DNA from: an uncultured Rubrobacteraceae bacterium
GTDB lineage: Bacteria; Actinomycetota; Rubrobacteria; Rubrobacterales; Rubrobacteraceae
Direction of reading: 5' to 3'
DNA length: 64,000 bases
NCBI GenBank assembly: GCA_902806085.1
Contig: CADCVH010000108.1
Location: 1-64,000, forward strand
Numbering within the stretch: the first letter of the stretch is position 1; each line of letters starts with the position of its first letter. The position numbers were made by a program, and so were the translations under genes. The notes under the pieces are model-generated. The model made no database searches and was not told the DNA's origin. It saw only the letters and a program-made list of their open reading frames with translations. Positions 8,802-18,074 of this stretch are shown one piece after another.

Positions 8802-8815
8802 ACTTTACGTAAAGT
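8802..8815. promoter_or_regulatory. 14-bp perfect palindrome, candidate operator
   Basis: ACTTTACGTAAAGT is its own reverse complement and follows a TATACAAT-like stretch (8787-8794) about 7 bp upstream. It sits in a 334-bp AT-richer gap between tadA and nrdR that holds no other supportable gene. The regulator is unknown. Confidence 0.45.
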
Positions 8816-9051
8816 GTTGCTAGTATAGTAGTCGTAGGTTCGCGCGTCGGTGAAGTACGACGCTTCCACCTGAACGTCAAGGTGCGTGATTTGCGGGATA
8901 TTCGCCTTTTGCGTCCCTCGATGAAAAAATCTTTGAAAAATAATGCCGGGCCGGGGCGCCGTGTTTATTCCGCTTAACAAAGGGGAGTCGGGCGTTCACT
9001 GTTGAGTCAACCTGAAGTTGAGGTGCATTTAGGGTCTATTGCGCTTGCAAA

Positions 9052-9090
9052 ATGTGGTGTGCTAGGTTTTCGCACTACCAGATGTGGTGT
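9052..9090. promoter_or_regulatory. Paired repeats upstream of nrdR, candidate NrdR boxes
   Basis: ATGTGGTGT occurs at 9052-9060 and again at 9082-9090, exactly 30 bp apart. NrdR proteins bind pairs of roughly 16-bp boxes about three helical turns apart, whose ends read ACAC/GTGT. Only one arm of each box is well conserved here, so the assignment is tentative. Confidence 0.45.
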
Positions 9091-9111
9091 TGGAAAGACG
9101 GGGGTCGTGAG

Positions 9112-9582
9112 ATGCAGTGTCCATACTGCGATTTTGAGGATACGAAGGTCATAGATTCGCGGCTCTCGGAGACCAAGGACGCCGTGCGCCGGCGCCGGGA
9201 GTGTCTCTCGTGCGAGAAGAGGTTCACGACGTACGAGCGTCGGGAGCCGTTGCGGCTGATGGTCATAAAGAGGGACGGGGTCAAGGAGCCGTTCGACCGG
9301 GAGAAGTTGAGGAGCGGGATGGCCAAGGCCTGCGCCAAGCAGCAGGTCACCGACGAGCAGGTCGAGTTGATCGTCGATGAGATCGAGGCCGAGCTCCGGG
9401 AGAGGCGCCGGCACGAGGTGACGTCGCGGCGGCTCGGGGACATGGTGCTGGTCAGGCTGCGCCGGATGGACATGGTAGCCTACCTGCGCTTCGCCTCCGT
9501 CTACCGGCAGTACACCGACGTGGACCAGTTCCGCACCGAGCTCGTGCGCCTGGCCGGATCGGGTATCGGCAACGGCAGGTAG
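9112..9582 (+). CDS. nrdR: Transcriptional repressor NrdR
   Basis: A 156-residue repressor of ribonucleotide reductase genes that senses ATP/dATP through its ATP-cone. The N-terminus is the zinc ribbon MQCPYC...CLSCEKRF (Cys3, 6, 31, 34), followed by the ATP-cone ([16 protein letters not shown]). The conserved MQCPYC start fixes ATG 9112; longer upstream reading is spurious. It is followed 93 bp later by nrdJ, its expected target. Confidence 0.95.
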   Translation: MQCPYCDFEDTKVIDSRLSETKDAVRRRRECLSCEKRFTTYERREPLRLMVIKRDGVKEPFDREKLRSGMAKACAKQQVTDEQVELIVDEIEAELRERRRHEVTSRRLGDMVLVRLRRMDMVAYLRFASVYRQYTDVDQFRTELVRLAGSGIGNGR

Positions 9583-9675
9583 TTAACAGGGGAGACGTCC
9601 CGGCGGGCCAAAATCGGGGAACCGCCGGGCGATCTAATCGATGGAATAAAAGAAACAAGCGGTAGAATCGGGAGG

Positions 9676-12006
9676 ATGCGTATGGAAGTAGACCGTAACA
9701 GGTTGGCGGCAGGCATAGAACTCTCAGAGAACGCGGTCGCGGTTCTCAAGAAGCGCTATCTCAAGAAGAACGAGCGCGGTGAGGCGATCGAGGAGCCCAT
9801 CGACATGTTCCTGCGCGTGGCGGGGAACATCGCCGAGGGCGAGTTCCGGTTCAAGGAGGGCGAGGAAGCCAAAGCGCTCTACGAGGAGTCCAGGGAGAGG
9901 TTCCTCCAGATCATGCTGACCAGGAAGTTCATGCCGAACTCGCCGACCCTCATGAACGCCGGGCGCGAGCTGCAGCAGCTCTCGGCGTGCTTCGTGCTGC
10001 CGGTCGAGGACTCCATAGACGGCATCTACGACACCCTCAAGCACCAGGCCATCATCCACAAGTCCGGCGGCGGCACCGGCTTCGGCTTTTCCCGCTTGCG
10101 TCCCAAGAACGACCTGGTGCAGAGCACGATGGGTGTGTCCAGCGGTCCGGTCTCGTTTATGGCGATCTACGACGCCTCGACGGACAAGATCAAGCAGGGC
10201 GGCACCAGGCGCGGGGCTAACATGGGCATCCTCAGGGTCGACCACCCGGACGTCGAGGAGTTCATCGGGTGCAAGCGGGAGAACGACCAGATCAACAACT
10301 TCAACATCTCGGTCGCCATCACCGACGAGTTCATGGAGGCCGTTCGTACCGACGGCGACTTCGAGCTCAAGAACCCCAGGGACCTATCGGTAATAAAGAC
10401 CGTCCGCGCCAAGGACCTTTTCCGCCGAATCGTCGAGGGGGCGTGGCTCAACGGGGAGCCCGGCGTCGTCTTTATAGACAAGATCAACGGCGACAACCCG
10501 ACGCCCCAGTTCCCGATAGAGTCCACGAACCCGTGCAGTGAGGCGCACCTGCCGCCGTACGATTCGTGCAACCTCGGCTCGATCAACCTCGAGAAGTTCT
10601 ACCGGGAGGAGACCGGGGACGTCGACTGGGACGACCTGCGCGAGACGATCCACACGGCGATCCGCTTTTTGGACAACGTCATCGAGCAGAACAACTACCC
10701 GCTGCCCGAGATCGACAAGATGAGCCGCGGCAACCGGCGCATCGGCCTCGGGGTGATGGGCTTCGCCGACGTCCTCATAAAGCTCGGCATCACCTACGAC
10801 TCCGACGAGGGCCTCGCCTTCGCCGAGAAGGTGATGAAGTTCGTGGACGACGAGGCGTGGGAGGAGAGCCGCAACCTCGCCGAGGAGCGCGGCGTGATGC
10901 CGAACTTCGAGGGTTCGCGCCACGAGATGCGCGGCGATAGGGTCCGCAACGCGACCGTCACCACCATAGCGCCCACCGGCACCATCTCCATGATCGCCGG
11001 CTGCTCGGGCGGCATCGAGCCCCTGTTCGCGGTCGCCTTCATGCGCCGCCAGGCCGACATGGAGATGCCCGACGTCAACCCCGAGTTCGTGAAGCTCGCC
11101 AAGGAGCGCGGCTTCTACTCCGAGGACCTGATGAAGAAGGTCGCCGAGCACGGCTCCGTGCGCGACGTCGAGGAGGTGCCGGCCGACCTCAGGAGCGTGT
11201 GGGTCACCTCGCACGACATAAGCAGCGAGTGGCACGTCAAGATGCAGGCGGCGTTCCAGAAGTACACCTCGATGGGGATAAGCAAGACTATCAACCTGCC
11301 GAACGACGCCTCGGTCGAGGACGTCGAGGACGCCTACATGCAGGCCTTCGCCACCGGCTGCAAGGGCATAGCCGTCTACCGCGACGGCTCCCGCGACGCC
11401 CAGGTCCTCTCCACGGGCAAGACCAGCACCGGCTCCACCGGCGAGAAGCCGACCATGACGCCCGCCTCGCCCGAGGCGCCGACCTCTCCCGCGGTCACGC
11501 CGCCCGTCGCCGCACCAGCGGACAACGGGCCGCGGTTCAACTCGCTGGCCGAGGCCAGGAACGGCAGGCCGCGGACGCTCACCGGTGTTACCAAGAAGAT
11601 CCAGACCGGCCACGGCCCGCTCTACGTCACGATGAACGACGACGAGTTCGGGCCCAGGGAGTGCTTCGTGATCCTCGGCAAGCCCGGCGGCACGGCCGCC
11701 GCGTTCTCCGACGCCCTCGGGCGCATGATCTCGCTCGCCATGACCCACGGCGCCACCCCGGCCGAACTGGTCCACCAGCTGCGCGGCATCCAGGACGGCC
11801 ACCCGGCCGGCGTGGGGCCCGCCGCCACCCTGTCGGTCCCCGACGGTGTCGCGAAGGCGATGAGCGAGCACTACCTCATCGAGGACAGCCTGCCTGACAC
11901 CCGCGAGCTTCCCATCATCGGGGCTTGCCCGGACTGCGCGAGCGGCCTGACCCGCCAGGAGGGCTGCGTCGTCTGCCACTCCTGCGGCTACTCGAAGTGT
12001 AGCTAG
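9676..12006 (+). CDS. nrdJ: Adenosylcobalamin-dependent (class II) ribonucleotide reductase
   Basis: A 776-residue enzyme making deoxyribonucleotides with or without oxygen. Recognisable blocks are SACFVLPVEDS (Cys105, one of the active-site cysteines), HKSGGGTGFGFS, GTRRGANMGIL, and NPCSEAHLPPYDSCNLGSINL-type catalytic loop. After a Pro/Ala/Thr-rich linker (about 590-615) comes the TSCPD domain and a C-terminal zinc ribbon with CPDC...CHSCGYSKC, the shuttle region for re-reduction. A TAGAAT hexamer ends 7 nt before the ATG with GGGAGG in between. It is the only ribonucleotide reductase in the window and depends on cobalamin. Confidence 0.95.
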   Translation: MRMEVDRNRLAAGIELSENAVAVLKKRYLKKNERGEAIEEPIDMFLRVAGNIAEGEFRFKEGEEAKALYEESRERFLQIMLTRKFMPNSPTLMNAGRELQQLSACFVLPVEDSIDGIYDTLKHQAIIHKSGGGTGFGFSRLRPKNDLVQSTMGVSSGPVSFMAIYDASTDKIKQGGTRRGANMGILRVDHPDVEEFIGCKRENDQINNFNISVAITDEFMEAVRTDGDFELKNPRDLSVIKTVRAKDLFRRIVEGAWLNGEPGVVFIDKINGDNPTPQFPIESTNPCSEAHLPPYDSCNLGSINLEKFYREETGDVDWDDLRETIHTAIRFLDNVIEQNNYPLPEIDKMSRGNRRIGLGVMGFADVLIKLGITYDSDEGLAFAEKVMKFVDDEAWEESRNLAEERGVMPNFEGSRHEMRGDRVRNATVTTIAPTGTISMIAGCSGGIEPLFAVAFMRRQADMEMPDVNPEFVKLAKERGFYSEDLMKKVAEHGSVRDVEEVPADLRSVWVTSHDISSEWHVKMQAAFQKYTSMGISKTINLPNDASVEDVEDAYMQAFATGCKGIAVYRDGSRDAQVLSTGKTSTGSTGEKPTMTPASPEAPTSPAVTPPVAAPADNGPRFNSLAEARNGRPRTLTGVTKKIQTGHGPLYVTMNDDEFGPRECFVILGKPGGTAAAFSDALGRMISLAMTHGATPAELVHQLRGIQDGHPAGVGPAATLSVPDGVAKAMSEHYLIEDSLPDTRELPIIGACPDCASGLTRQEGCVVCHSCGYSKCS

Positions 12007-12030
12007 GAGCCAAACACAAGCGGCCCCCGC

Positions 12031-12069
12031 GAGGGGCGGACCTACCCGGTCCGCCCCTCTTGTTTTGTT
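12031..12069 (+). terminator. Intrinsic terminator of nrdRJ
   Basis: A perfect 12-bp GC-rich stem (12031-12042 with 12048-12059), 5-nt loop, then TTGTTTTGTT. Confidence 0.9.
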
Positions 12070-12101
12070 CGCGACCCGAGTACAATGGCGCATGTGCCTA
12101 A

Positions 12102-12425
12102 CCCCGGCACGCTACCGAAGGAACAGCAGACCGGAGTCGGGAGATCTACGAGCGTGACGTTCGCAGCGGGGTCGAGCCGACACACCGGGGACACCTCCCA
12201 GAGCTGGAAGAGCGCGGTGGTGAGTGCGGGATCGCCGACGACGACCTGGACGCTTTCGAACGGCTCCTGGAACGGAGTCCCGACGCGTCCTGCTGCACGG
12301 CCTTCGTGTCGGAGCGAGAGCCGTCTCGGATCTGTGAGCGGCCTGAGCGGACGCGGACACGTCCCCAGACGCGAGCTGGGAGATTCGATGCCCATGCGTT
12401 CCGGAGCCATCCTCGCGGCCGCTAG
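12102..12425 (+). other. Open frame without a start codon, possible gene remnant
   Basis: 108 codons open between stops, with Asp/Glu-rich, coding-like composition (for example IADDDLDAFERLLERSPD) but no ATG, GTG or TTG in the first two thirds. I recognise no family. It fills most of the gap between nrdJ and the next gene. Confidence 0.25.
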
Positions 12426-12460
12426 GGGGGGCGGTTGACCGAGAAGGCGCGTGTCCCAAG

Positions 12461-14029
12461 GTGAGGACGGGTGACGCAGTCCCCGAAGGGGGAAGCGCCC
12501 GGCGGGCGCTCCTGGGCGGCGGCGCCGTCGTCCTCTCGCTGGCCTTCGTCAAGCTGCTGGTGCATCTGCTCACCGCCAGAAACTACGGGTACTTCAGGGA
12601 CGAGCTGTACTACATCGCCGCGGGCGAGAGGTTGGCCTTGGGCTACGTGGACTTCCCGCCGTTCGTGGCCCTCGCGACCGCCTTCGCGCGCGCCACGCTG
12701 GGCGACTCGCCTCTCGCGCTCCGCCTCCTGCCGGCGCTTGCCGGGGCCACGGTCGTGGTGCTGGCTGGATTGATGGCGCGGGAGCTCGGGGGCGGCCGTC
12801 TCGCCCAGGGCCTCGCCGCGCTTGCGGTCCTCGTCGCGCCCAACTTCCTCGTGTTCGGGACTTTCGTCTCGATGGACGCCTTCGACCAGCTCTTCCAGGT
12901 ATCGGCCGCGTACGTTCTGCTCGTGATCCTGAAGCGGGACCGGCCCCGCCTCTGGCTCCTGTTCGGCCTCTTCGCTGGCCTGGGGCTCCTGACGAAGGTC
13001 ACCATGCTCTTTTTCGGCTTCGCCGTGCTCGTCTCCCTCCTCGTCACGCCCGCCCGACGGCATCTGCTCACGCCGTGGCCGTGGCTGGGCGGCGTGGTCG
13101 CGTTAGCGTTCCTCGGGCCCTACCTCCTCTGGAACGCCCAGAAGGGCTGGCCCACCCTCGAATTCTGGGTCGAGTACGGCGGGAAGGTGGACGAGGCTTC
13201 GCCCGTAGAGTTCCTCCTCGAGCAGATAGTCACCATGCAGCCGCCCGCACTGCCGCTCTGGCTCGCAGGGCTTGCCTTCTACCTGCTTACGAGAGAGGGG
13301 AGGCCGTACCGGGCCCTGGGCTGGGTCTACGTCGTCCTCTTCGTGGTCTTCGCGGCGCTAAACTCCAGGTTCTACTTTCTCGCCCCGGCGTACCCTGCGC
13401 TGTTCGCCGCGGGGGGCGTGGCGGTCGAGCGATTCTTCTGGCGGCGTGGTCGCCGGCGCTGGCCCGTACTCGCCTACGCGGCGGTGCTGGCGGTAAGCGG
13501 CGTGATCGTCGCCCCGATCACGGTCGTGCCGGCGCTACCCCCGGCGACGCTCGCCGGAATTACGGGCGCCTTCGGGGGAGACGCCGGGGTACAGGTGGAG
13601 ACGCGAGAGGTGTCGGAACTCCCGCAGATCTTCGCCGACAGGTTCGGCTGGGAGGGTATGGTCGAGACCGTCGCCCGCGTCCACGAGAAGCTCCCGCCGG
13701 AGGAGAGATCCGAGGCTTGCGTGCTGGCCGGTAACTACGGCGAAGCCGGGGCCATAGACTTCTTCGGCGCGGAGCGCGGCCTGCCGAAGGCCATCAGCGG
13801 CCACAACAACTACTACCTGTGGGGACCGGGGGACTGCGACGGGGAGACCGTCGTCTCCGTTGGCGTTCCCCGGGAACGGCTCGAAGGGGTGTTCGGCCGT
13901 ATCGGACGGGCCGATACGGTGAGGTGCCGTTACTGCATGCCGGACGAGGACAACCTACCGGTCTACGTGTCCAGAGACCCGAGGCTGCCGTTCGAAGAGG
14001 CGTGGCCGCGCTTCAAGCACTACGACTGA
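12461..14029 (+). CDS. Integral membrane glycosyltransferase, GT39/ArnT-like
   Basis: A 522-residue protein with about ten predicted membrane helices. The first periplasmic loop carries YFRDELYYIAAGERLALGYVDFPPF, the Asp/Glu motif typical of polyprenol-phosphate-dependent GT39/PMT_2 transferases. The last 150 residues are soluble. Such enzymes move a sugar from a lipid carrier to protein, lipid or wall polymers outside the membrane. The start is GTG 12461, with only a weak ribosome site. It converges with the CDF gene. Confidence 0.8.
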   Translation: MRTGDAVPEGGSARRALLGGGAVVLSLAFVKLLVHLLTARNYGYFRDELYYIAAGERLALGYVDFPPFVALATAFARATLGDSPLALRLLPALAGATVVVLAGLMARELGGGRLAQGLAALAVLVAPNFLVFGTFVSMDAFDQLFQVSAAYVLLVILKRDRPRLWLLFGLFAGLGLLTKVTMLFFGFAVLVSLLVTPARRHLLTPWPWLGGVVALAFLGPYLLWNAQKGWPTLEFWVEYGGKVDEASPVEFLLEQIVTMQPPALPLWLAGLAFYLLTREGRPYRALGWVYVVLFVVFAALNSRFYFLAPAYPALFAAGGVAVERFFWRRGRRRWPVLAYAAVLAVSGVIVAPITVVPALPPATLAGITGAFGGDAGVQVETREVSELPQIFADRFGWEGMVETVARVHEKLPPEERSEACVLAGNYGEAGAIDFFGAERGLPKAISGHNNYYLWGPGDCDGETVVSVGVPRERLEGVFGRIGRADTVRCRYCMPDEDNLPVYVSRDPRLPFEEAWPRFKHYD

Positions 14030-14057
14030 ACTGGCACGAACCGTTGTACGCACGTAT

Positions 14058-14984
14058 TTACCGTCCCGAATCTGGACGTTCGCGATCGAGGGCCTGGTCG
14101 GCGAAGGAGGCGGGGTCTTCGGCGGGCTCGACGTGGACGAAGAACGTGCTTTGCGGGAGCTCGCGCGCTATGTCGTTCTCTATCTCTTCGGCGAGGTCGT
14201 GGCCCCGCTTCACCGTCCACCCGCCCGGCACGAGCACGTGCATGGAGACGAAGCGGCGCTGGCCGGCGGAGCGGGTGCGGACGGCGTGGAAGCGGATGTC
14301 CCTCTCTTCGTAGCGGGAGAGGATCTTTTGGATCTTTGCCTGATCCTCCGCCGGCAAAGCCCGGTCCAGCAGCCCCTGGCCGGTGTCGCGCAGGAGCCGG
14401 ACGCCGGCCCAGACGATGTTGGCGGCGACGACGAGGGCTATGAGCGGGTCGAGTATGAGCCAGCCCGTCAGCCACACGAGCACGATGCCCAGAACCACGC
14501 CGACGGAGGTCCAGACGTCCGTCAGCAGATGCCGGGCGTCGGCCTGGAGGGTTATCGAGCGCAGGCGGCGGCCGGAGCGCAGGAGGGCCAGGGCCACCCC
14601 GCCGTTGATCGCCGCAGCGACGAGCGTGGCGGCGAGCCCGATCCCGACGTTCTGCAGCGGCTCGGGCTCGAACAACCTCGGCACCGCCGTAGCCGCGATC
14701 CAGACCGCGGCGATCAGGATCAGCGCGCTCTCGAGCCCGCTTGAGAAGTACTCGGCCTTGTTGTGCCCGAAGGCGTGCTCCTCGTCCGGCGGCCGGGCCG
14801 CAAGCGTCAACGCCCAAAGCGCCGTGACCGCCGCCACCAGGTTGACCACGGACTCCGCCGCGTCCGAGAACAACCCGACGGACCCCGTCAACAGGTACGC
14901 CCCGAACTTGAGCCCGATGGTCGTCACCGCCGCCACGATGGAGAGCACCGCGTAGAACCGGGCGGACCGGCCAACCCCCGTCAA
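14058..14984 (-). CDS. Cation diffusion facilitator (CDF) metal transporter
   Basis: About 308 residues from TTG 14984 (GGGAGG just upstream); the frame stays open to 15119, but the extension has no homology I recognise. Six membrane helices carry the two metal-binding pairs: SDAAES in helix 2 and DARHLLTD (HxxxD) in helix 5. The soluble C-terminal domain ([19 protein letters not shown]) is the usual regulatory dimerisation domain. Members export Zn, Fe, Mn or Co; the metal cannot be told here. Confidence 0.85.
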   Translation of the reverse strand: MTGVGRSARFYAVLSIVAAVTTIGLKFGAYLLTGSVGLFSDAAESVVNLVAAVTALWALTLAARPPDEEHAFGHNKAEYFSSGLESALILIAAVWIAATAVPRLFEPEPLQNVGIGLAATLVAAAINGGVALALLRSGRRLRSITLQADARHLLTDVWTSVGVVLGIVLVWLTGWLILDPLIALVVAANIVWAGVRLLRDTGQGLLDRALPAEDQAKIQKILSRYEERDIRFHAVRTRSAGQRRFVSMHVLVPGGWTVKRGHDLAEEIENDIARELPQSTFFVHVEPAEDPASFADQALDRERPDSGR

Positions 14985-15284
14985 GAACCTCCCCCCCAAG
15001 AGATCATCGAATCCCCACCAACCCTCCTCCAAGCAACCACGGCCCGCCGAAAAGGACGAAGCCATATACCTACCACGCGAGAAGGCCCGCATCCCGGCCC
15101 CAATCCCCCGATTCCCCATGTTACCCTAAACCTGACGGTCATACTAACGCCTGCCGGAACGCGCCCCAGCTTGCTCAACACCCCACCGCATGCTGGAACA
15201 AATGGCGGGTTTTGCAGCATTTTTGTGCGACACGAGACGGCTTTGAGGTCGGAAGAGGCCCCGCCCGATTCTTGGCGTAAGAAT

Positions 15285-15302
15285 AACCTGCATCTACAGG
15301 TT
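15285..15302. repeat. Inverted repeat AACCTG-N6-CAGGTT
   Basis: A perfect 6-bp inverted repeat in the gap between the CDF gene and tRNA-Ser. It could be an operator or chance; the rest of 15120-15342 shows nothing I can support. Confidence 0.35.
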
Positions 15303-15342
15303 TAGTGTTACCGTGGTGGTGAAGGACGGGTGTCGGGGTTGC

Positions 15343-15371
15343 TTGAAGGGGCCGGTCTCAATAGATAAACT
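15343..15371 (+). promoter_or_regulatory. Promoter of tRNA-Ser
   Basis: TTGAAG, a 17-bp spacer, then TAAACT ending 7 nt before the mature tRNA 5' end. The same -10 hexamer and spacer occur before tRNA-Glu. Confidence 0.6.
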
Positions 15372-15378
15372 CCCTCGC

Positions 15379-15468
15379 GGAGAGGTGGCAGAGCGGTTGA
15401 ATGCGGCGGTCTCGAAAACCGTTATGTCGGTAACCCCGGCATCGGGGGTTCGAATCCCCCCCTCTCCG
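15379..15468 (+). tRNA. tRNA-Ser(CGA)
   Basis: A 90-nt class II tRNA. The acceptor GGAGAGG pairs with CCTCTCC (15461-15467). The anticodon loop CTCGAAA gives anticodon CGA, with a long variable arm and a T-loop GTTCGAATC. CCA is not fully encoded (CC only). Confidence 0.95.
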
Positions 15469-15697
15469 CCCCGGTAGCGCGGTGGCTACGGGCTAGCTCG
15501 TCAGCACGACGCTCCGGATGTCGCCTTCGCTCTGAGCACGCCCTCTTTGAGGATTTCGGCCACTCGTCCGAGTGCGTTACGCCTCGCGACACCCAAACCG
15601 TTGCGCAAAGCGCGGCCCGGTCTGGCTCCGAACGGCGGGAGGCCGAAACGCTGAAAGCGAAGCCCGAAGGGCGCGGCGTGCCGACAAGCTGCGTATC

Positions 15698-16921
15698 ATG
15701 TCCGGTCGTGGGTTCGTTCTACTTACAGGTCGGTTAGCGGTGCGGGGCGGCGGGGCGGGGTCCCGGGTGTTGGACGCGGTGCTGTATACGGTGGCGTTCT
15801 GGGTTTTCGTGGCCGCGGTGTGGATGGACGTGTGGTTTCTGGGCGGGGCTCTGGGCAGGATCTCGACGGATTCCATGAACGTCCACGTGGACTTCGACTC
15901 TTTCTGGCGATCGGCGAGGGCGTTGCTCGACGGGGGGGACATCTACGACGCGGGGGCGCGGCTCGTCAACCTCAACCCGCCGGTGTGGACCGTGCTCATC
16001 TCGCCGCTCGGGCTGCTGGAGGCGATCGACGCCTACCGGCTCTTCGTCATACTCTCCGTTCTTCTCGTGGTGGGGTACCTCGCCTGGACGGCCGAGGAGG
16101 TGCGGCTGCGGCCGGTGTGGGCGGTCGTGGGGGCGGGGCTGTTGCTCTTCTCTTCGCCGCTGCTCTCTACCCTGGCGCTCGGGCAGGTTTACCCGGTGCT
16201 GGCCCTGGGGTTGGTGGCGGCCTGGGTCTCGGACCGCAGGGGCGACGGGCGGCTCTCGGGGGTCTCTTTGGGCCTGGTAGTCGCCCTGAAGCCCTCGCTG
16301 GCCCCGGTCCTGCTGTGGCCGCTCGTGCGGCGGCGGTGGGACTCTTTCTCGGCGGCGTGCGTCTCCGGCCTGGCGGCGACGCTCGTGGGGCTCGTCGTGG
16401 CGGGTCCGGCGGCGACGGTCCGCTACGTCGGGATACTGAACGAGGGGTTCGCGAGCGCCTACTGGGACAACGCTTCCATCCCCGCGGCGATGGCCCGGTT
16501 CTTTACGGAGCACCGTTTCGGGGAGAACCTGGCGACGCTGCCCTGGATGGTCTACGTCGGGTACGCGGTGGGGATCGGGGCCGTCGTCCTCACCGCGGTG
16601 AGGATCCGGGACGGGGGAGAGGCTGGCCTGTGGGCGCTGGTGGCGGCCTCGCTGCTGGCCTCGCCCATCGCCTGGCACAACTACCTCGTCCTGCTCGCCC
16701 CCGGGGTCTTGCTCCTGCTGGCGCGCGGGCGCACCGCGGCGGCGCTGCTCCTGCTCGCCCTGCAGGCCATCCCGGCGCAGTGGATCTTGCTGTGGAACGA
16801 CGAGGGCACGATCCTGGCGACCTTCGCGCTCACGCTCTACCTCTACATCCTCCTGGCGCACTGGGTCTTGCTGCTGCTGGCCGTGGAACCGGAGGCGCCC
16901 GAACCCGCAAAGGCCGGGTAG
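15698..16921 (+). CDS. Membrane glycosyltransferase, GT87/DUF2029-like
   Basis: About 407 residues from ATG 15698; the frame stays open upstream to 15572 but that part is Arg-rich and unlike the family. It has roughly nine to ten membrane helices, a first loop with an acidic VDFDSFW motif and NLNPP, all typical of GT87 polyprenol-phosphate-mannose-dependent transferases of actinobacteria. It probably adds sugars to envelope glycans. The exact start is uncertain for lack of a clear ribosome site. Confidence 0.75.
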   Translation: MSGRGFVLLTGRLAVRGGGAGSRVLDAVLYTVAFWVFVAAVWMDVWFLGGALGRISTDSMNVHVDFDSFWRSARALLDGGDIYDAGARLVNLNPPVWTVLISPLGLLEAIDAYRLFVILSVLLVVGYLAWTAEEVRLRPVWAVVGAGLLLFSSPLLSTLALGQVYPVLALGLVAAWVSDRRGDGRLSGVSLGLVVALKPSLAPVLLWPLVRRRWDSFSAACVSGLAATLVGLVVAGPAATVRYVGILNEGFASAYWDNASIPAAMARFFTEHRFGENLATLPWMVYVGYAVGIGAVVLTAVRIRDGGEAGLWALVAASLLASPIAWHNYLVLLAPGVLLLLARGRTAAALLLLALQAIPAQWILLWNDEGTILATFALTLYLYILLAHWVLLLLAVEPEAPEPAKAG

Positions 16922-16999
16922 GCGACCCTTAGAGTTCGGGCCATCGGGGCATAATGGTCTCCCCTGGAGAAAACCGGAGACCGGAAGCGAGGCGGAGAC

Positions 17000-17899
17000 G
17001 TGGAGAAGACCATCGGCGAGCGCATAGTGGACGCGATGCCTTTCCTGGACGGGGCATCCGACGTTGTCCAGCCCAAGGTGCAGGAGCTCTTGGACGCGGG
17101 CGGGGCGACGGCGCGCTACATCCTTGACGGGGTCTGGTTCGAGGTGCCGCTCCACCCGGTGCTCACGGACGTGCCGATAGGGTCGTGGACGGCGGCGATC
17201 CTCTTCGACGGGCTCGACCTCGTGAGCGGGAGGACGGCCATGCGCAACGCCGCCGACGCCTCTCTCGCCGTCGGCGTCGCCGGCGGCTTCGTCGCCGCGG
17301 CGGTCGGCTTCTCGGATTGGCGCTACACCTCCGGGGGCTCGCGCAGGATGGGCATGGCCCACGCCATACTCAACTCCGCGGGGCTCGCCTTGAACGTCAC
17401 CTCCTTGCTGCTGCGCGCCTCCGGGCGACGCAACGCCGGCAGGCTCGCCTTCCTCGCCGGCTACTCCCTCAACGGCATGGGCGCCCACCTCGGCGGCGAG
17501 CTCTCGTACAAGTACGGACTCCGCGTTAACCGCAACGCCTTCGAGGCCACCGGCCCCGACGACTTCACCCCCGTCCTCGACGAGGCCGAACTATCCGGGG
17601 AAGAGATGCGGCGCATCGAGGTCGATGGCGCGGGCGTGCTCCTTAGCCGCTCGGAGAAAGACGGCAGGGTCTGCGCCATAGCCGCCACCTGCAACCACTT
17701 CTCGGGCCCGTTAGAGCAGGGCGAGCGCGAGGGCGACACCGTCGTGTGCCCCTGGCACAAGTCCCGCTTCGACCTGTGCAACGGCAAGGTCCTCAACGGC
17801 CCCGCCGTCTTCCCCCAGTCGGGCTACGAGACGAGGGTAAGGGACGGCAAGATCGAGGTCAGGGCCGTGGACGAGAACATCCAGGAGAAGGTGAGGTAG
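17000..17899 (+). CDS. DUF2231 membrane domain fused to a Rieske [2Fe-2S] domain
   Basis: A 299-residue protein starting at GTG 17000. The first half has the DUF2231-type membrane region (HPVLTDVPIGSWTAAILFD, then three to four helices). The second half is a Rieske ferredoxin with CNH...CPWHKSRFDL, that is CxH and CxxH ligands spaced 17 residues apart. The layout suggests a small membrane-bound redox protein. The electron donor and acceptor are not evident from neighbours. Confidence 0.88.
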   Translation: MEKTIGERIVDAMPFLDGASDVVQPKVQELLDAGGATARYILDGVWFEVPLHPVLTDVPIGSWTAAILFDGLDLVSGRTAMRNAADASLAVGVAGGFVAAAVGFSDWRYTSGGSRRMGMAHAILNSAGLALNVTSLLLRASGRRNAGRLAFLAGYSLNGMGAHLGGELSYKYGLRVNRNAFEATGPDDFTPVLDEAELSGEEMRRIEVDGAGVLLSRSEKDGRVCAIAATCNHFSGPLEQGEREGDTVVCPWHKSRFDLCNGKVLNGPAVFPQSGYETRVRDGKIEVRAVDENIQEKVR

Positions 17900-17909
17900 C
17901 GGCCGGCAT

Positions 17910-17927
17910 TTCGGACAACCGTCCGAA
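17910..17927 (+). terminator. Stem-loop after the Rieske gene
   Basis: TTCGGAC-AACC-GTCCGAA is a perfect 7-bp hairpin 10 nt after the stop. There is no U-tract, so it may be an attenuating or stability element instead of an intrinsic terminator. Confidence 0.4.
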
Positions 17928-18074
17928 GAGGTTATTCGCCTTGCCTGGTGACGCTCCGAGGTTCGGGGCGCCTACGGCACGACCCGGATCAAACCATCTG
18001 GTACACGACGGCCTTCGGCGGAGGGGCGGTCCATGGAGGCCGGTGGGACATCGGTGGACGGGCCTGGAGGCGGC

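Noticed and set aside
8816-9111. Cobalamin riboswitch upstream of nrdRJ
   Set aside because: Expected for a B12-dependent enzyme in some actinobacteria, but I could not find a B12-box-like core in this gap.
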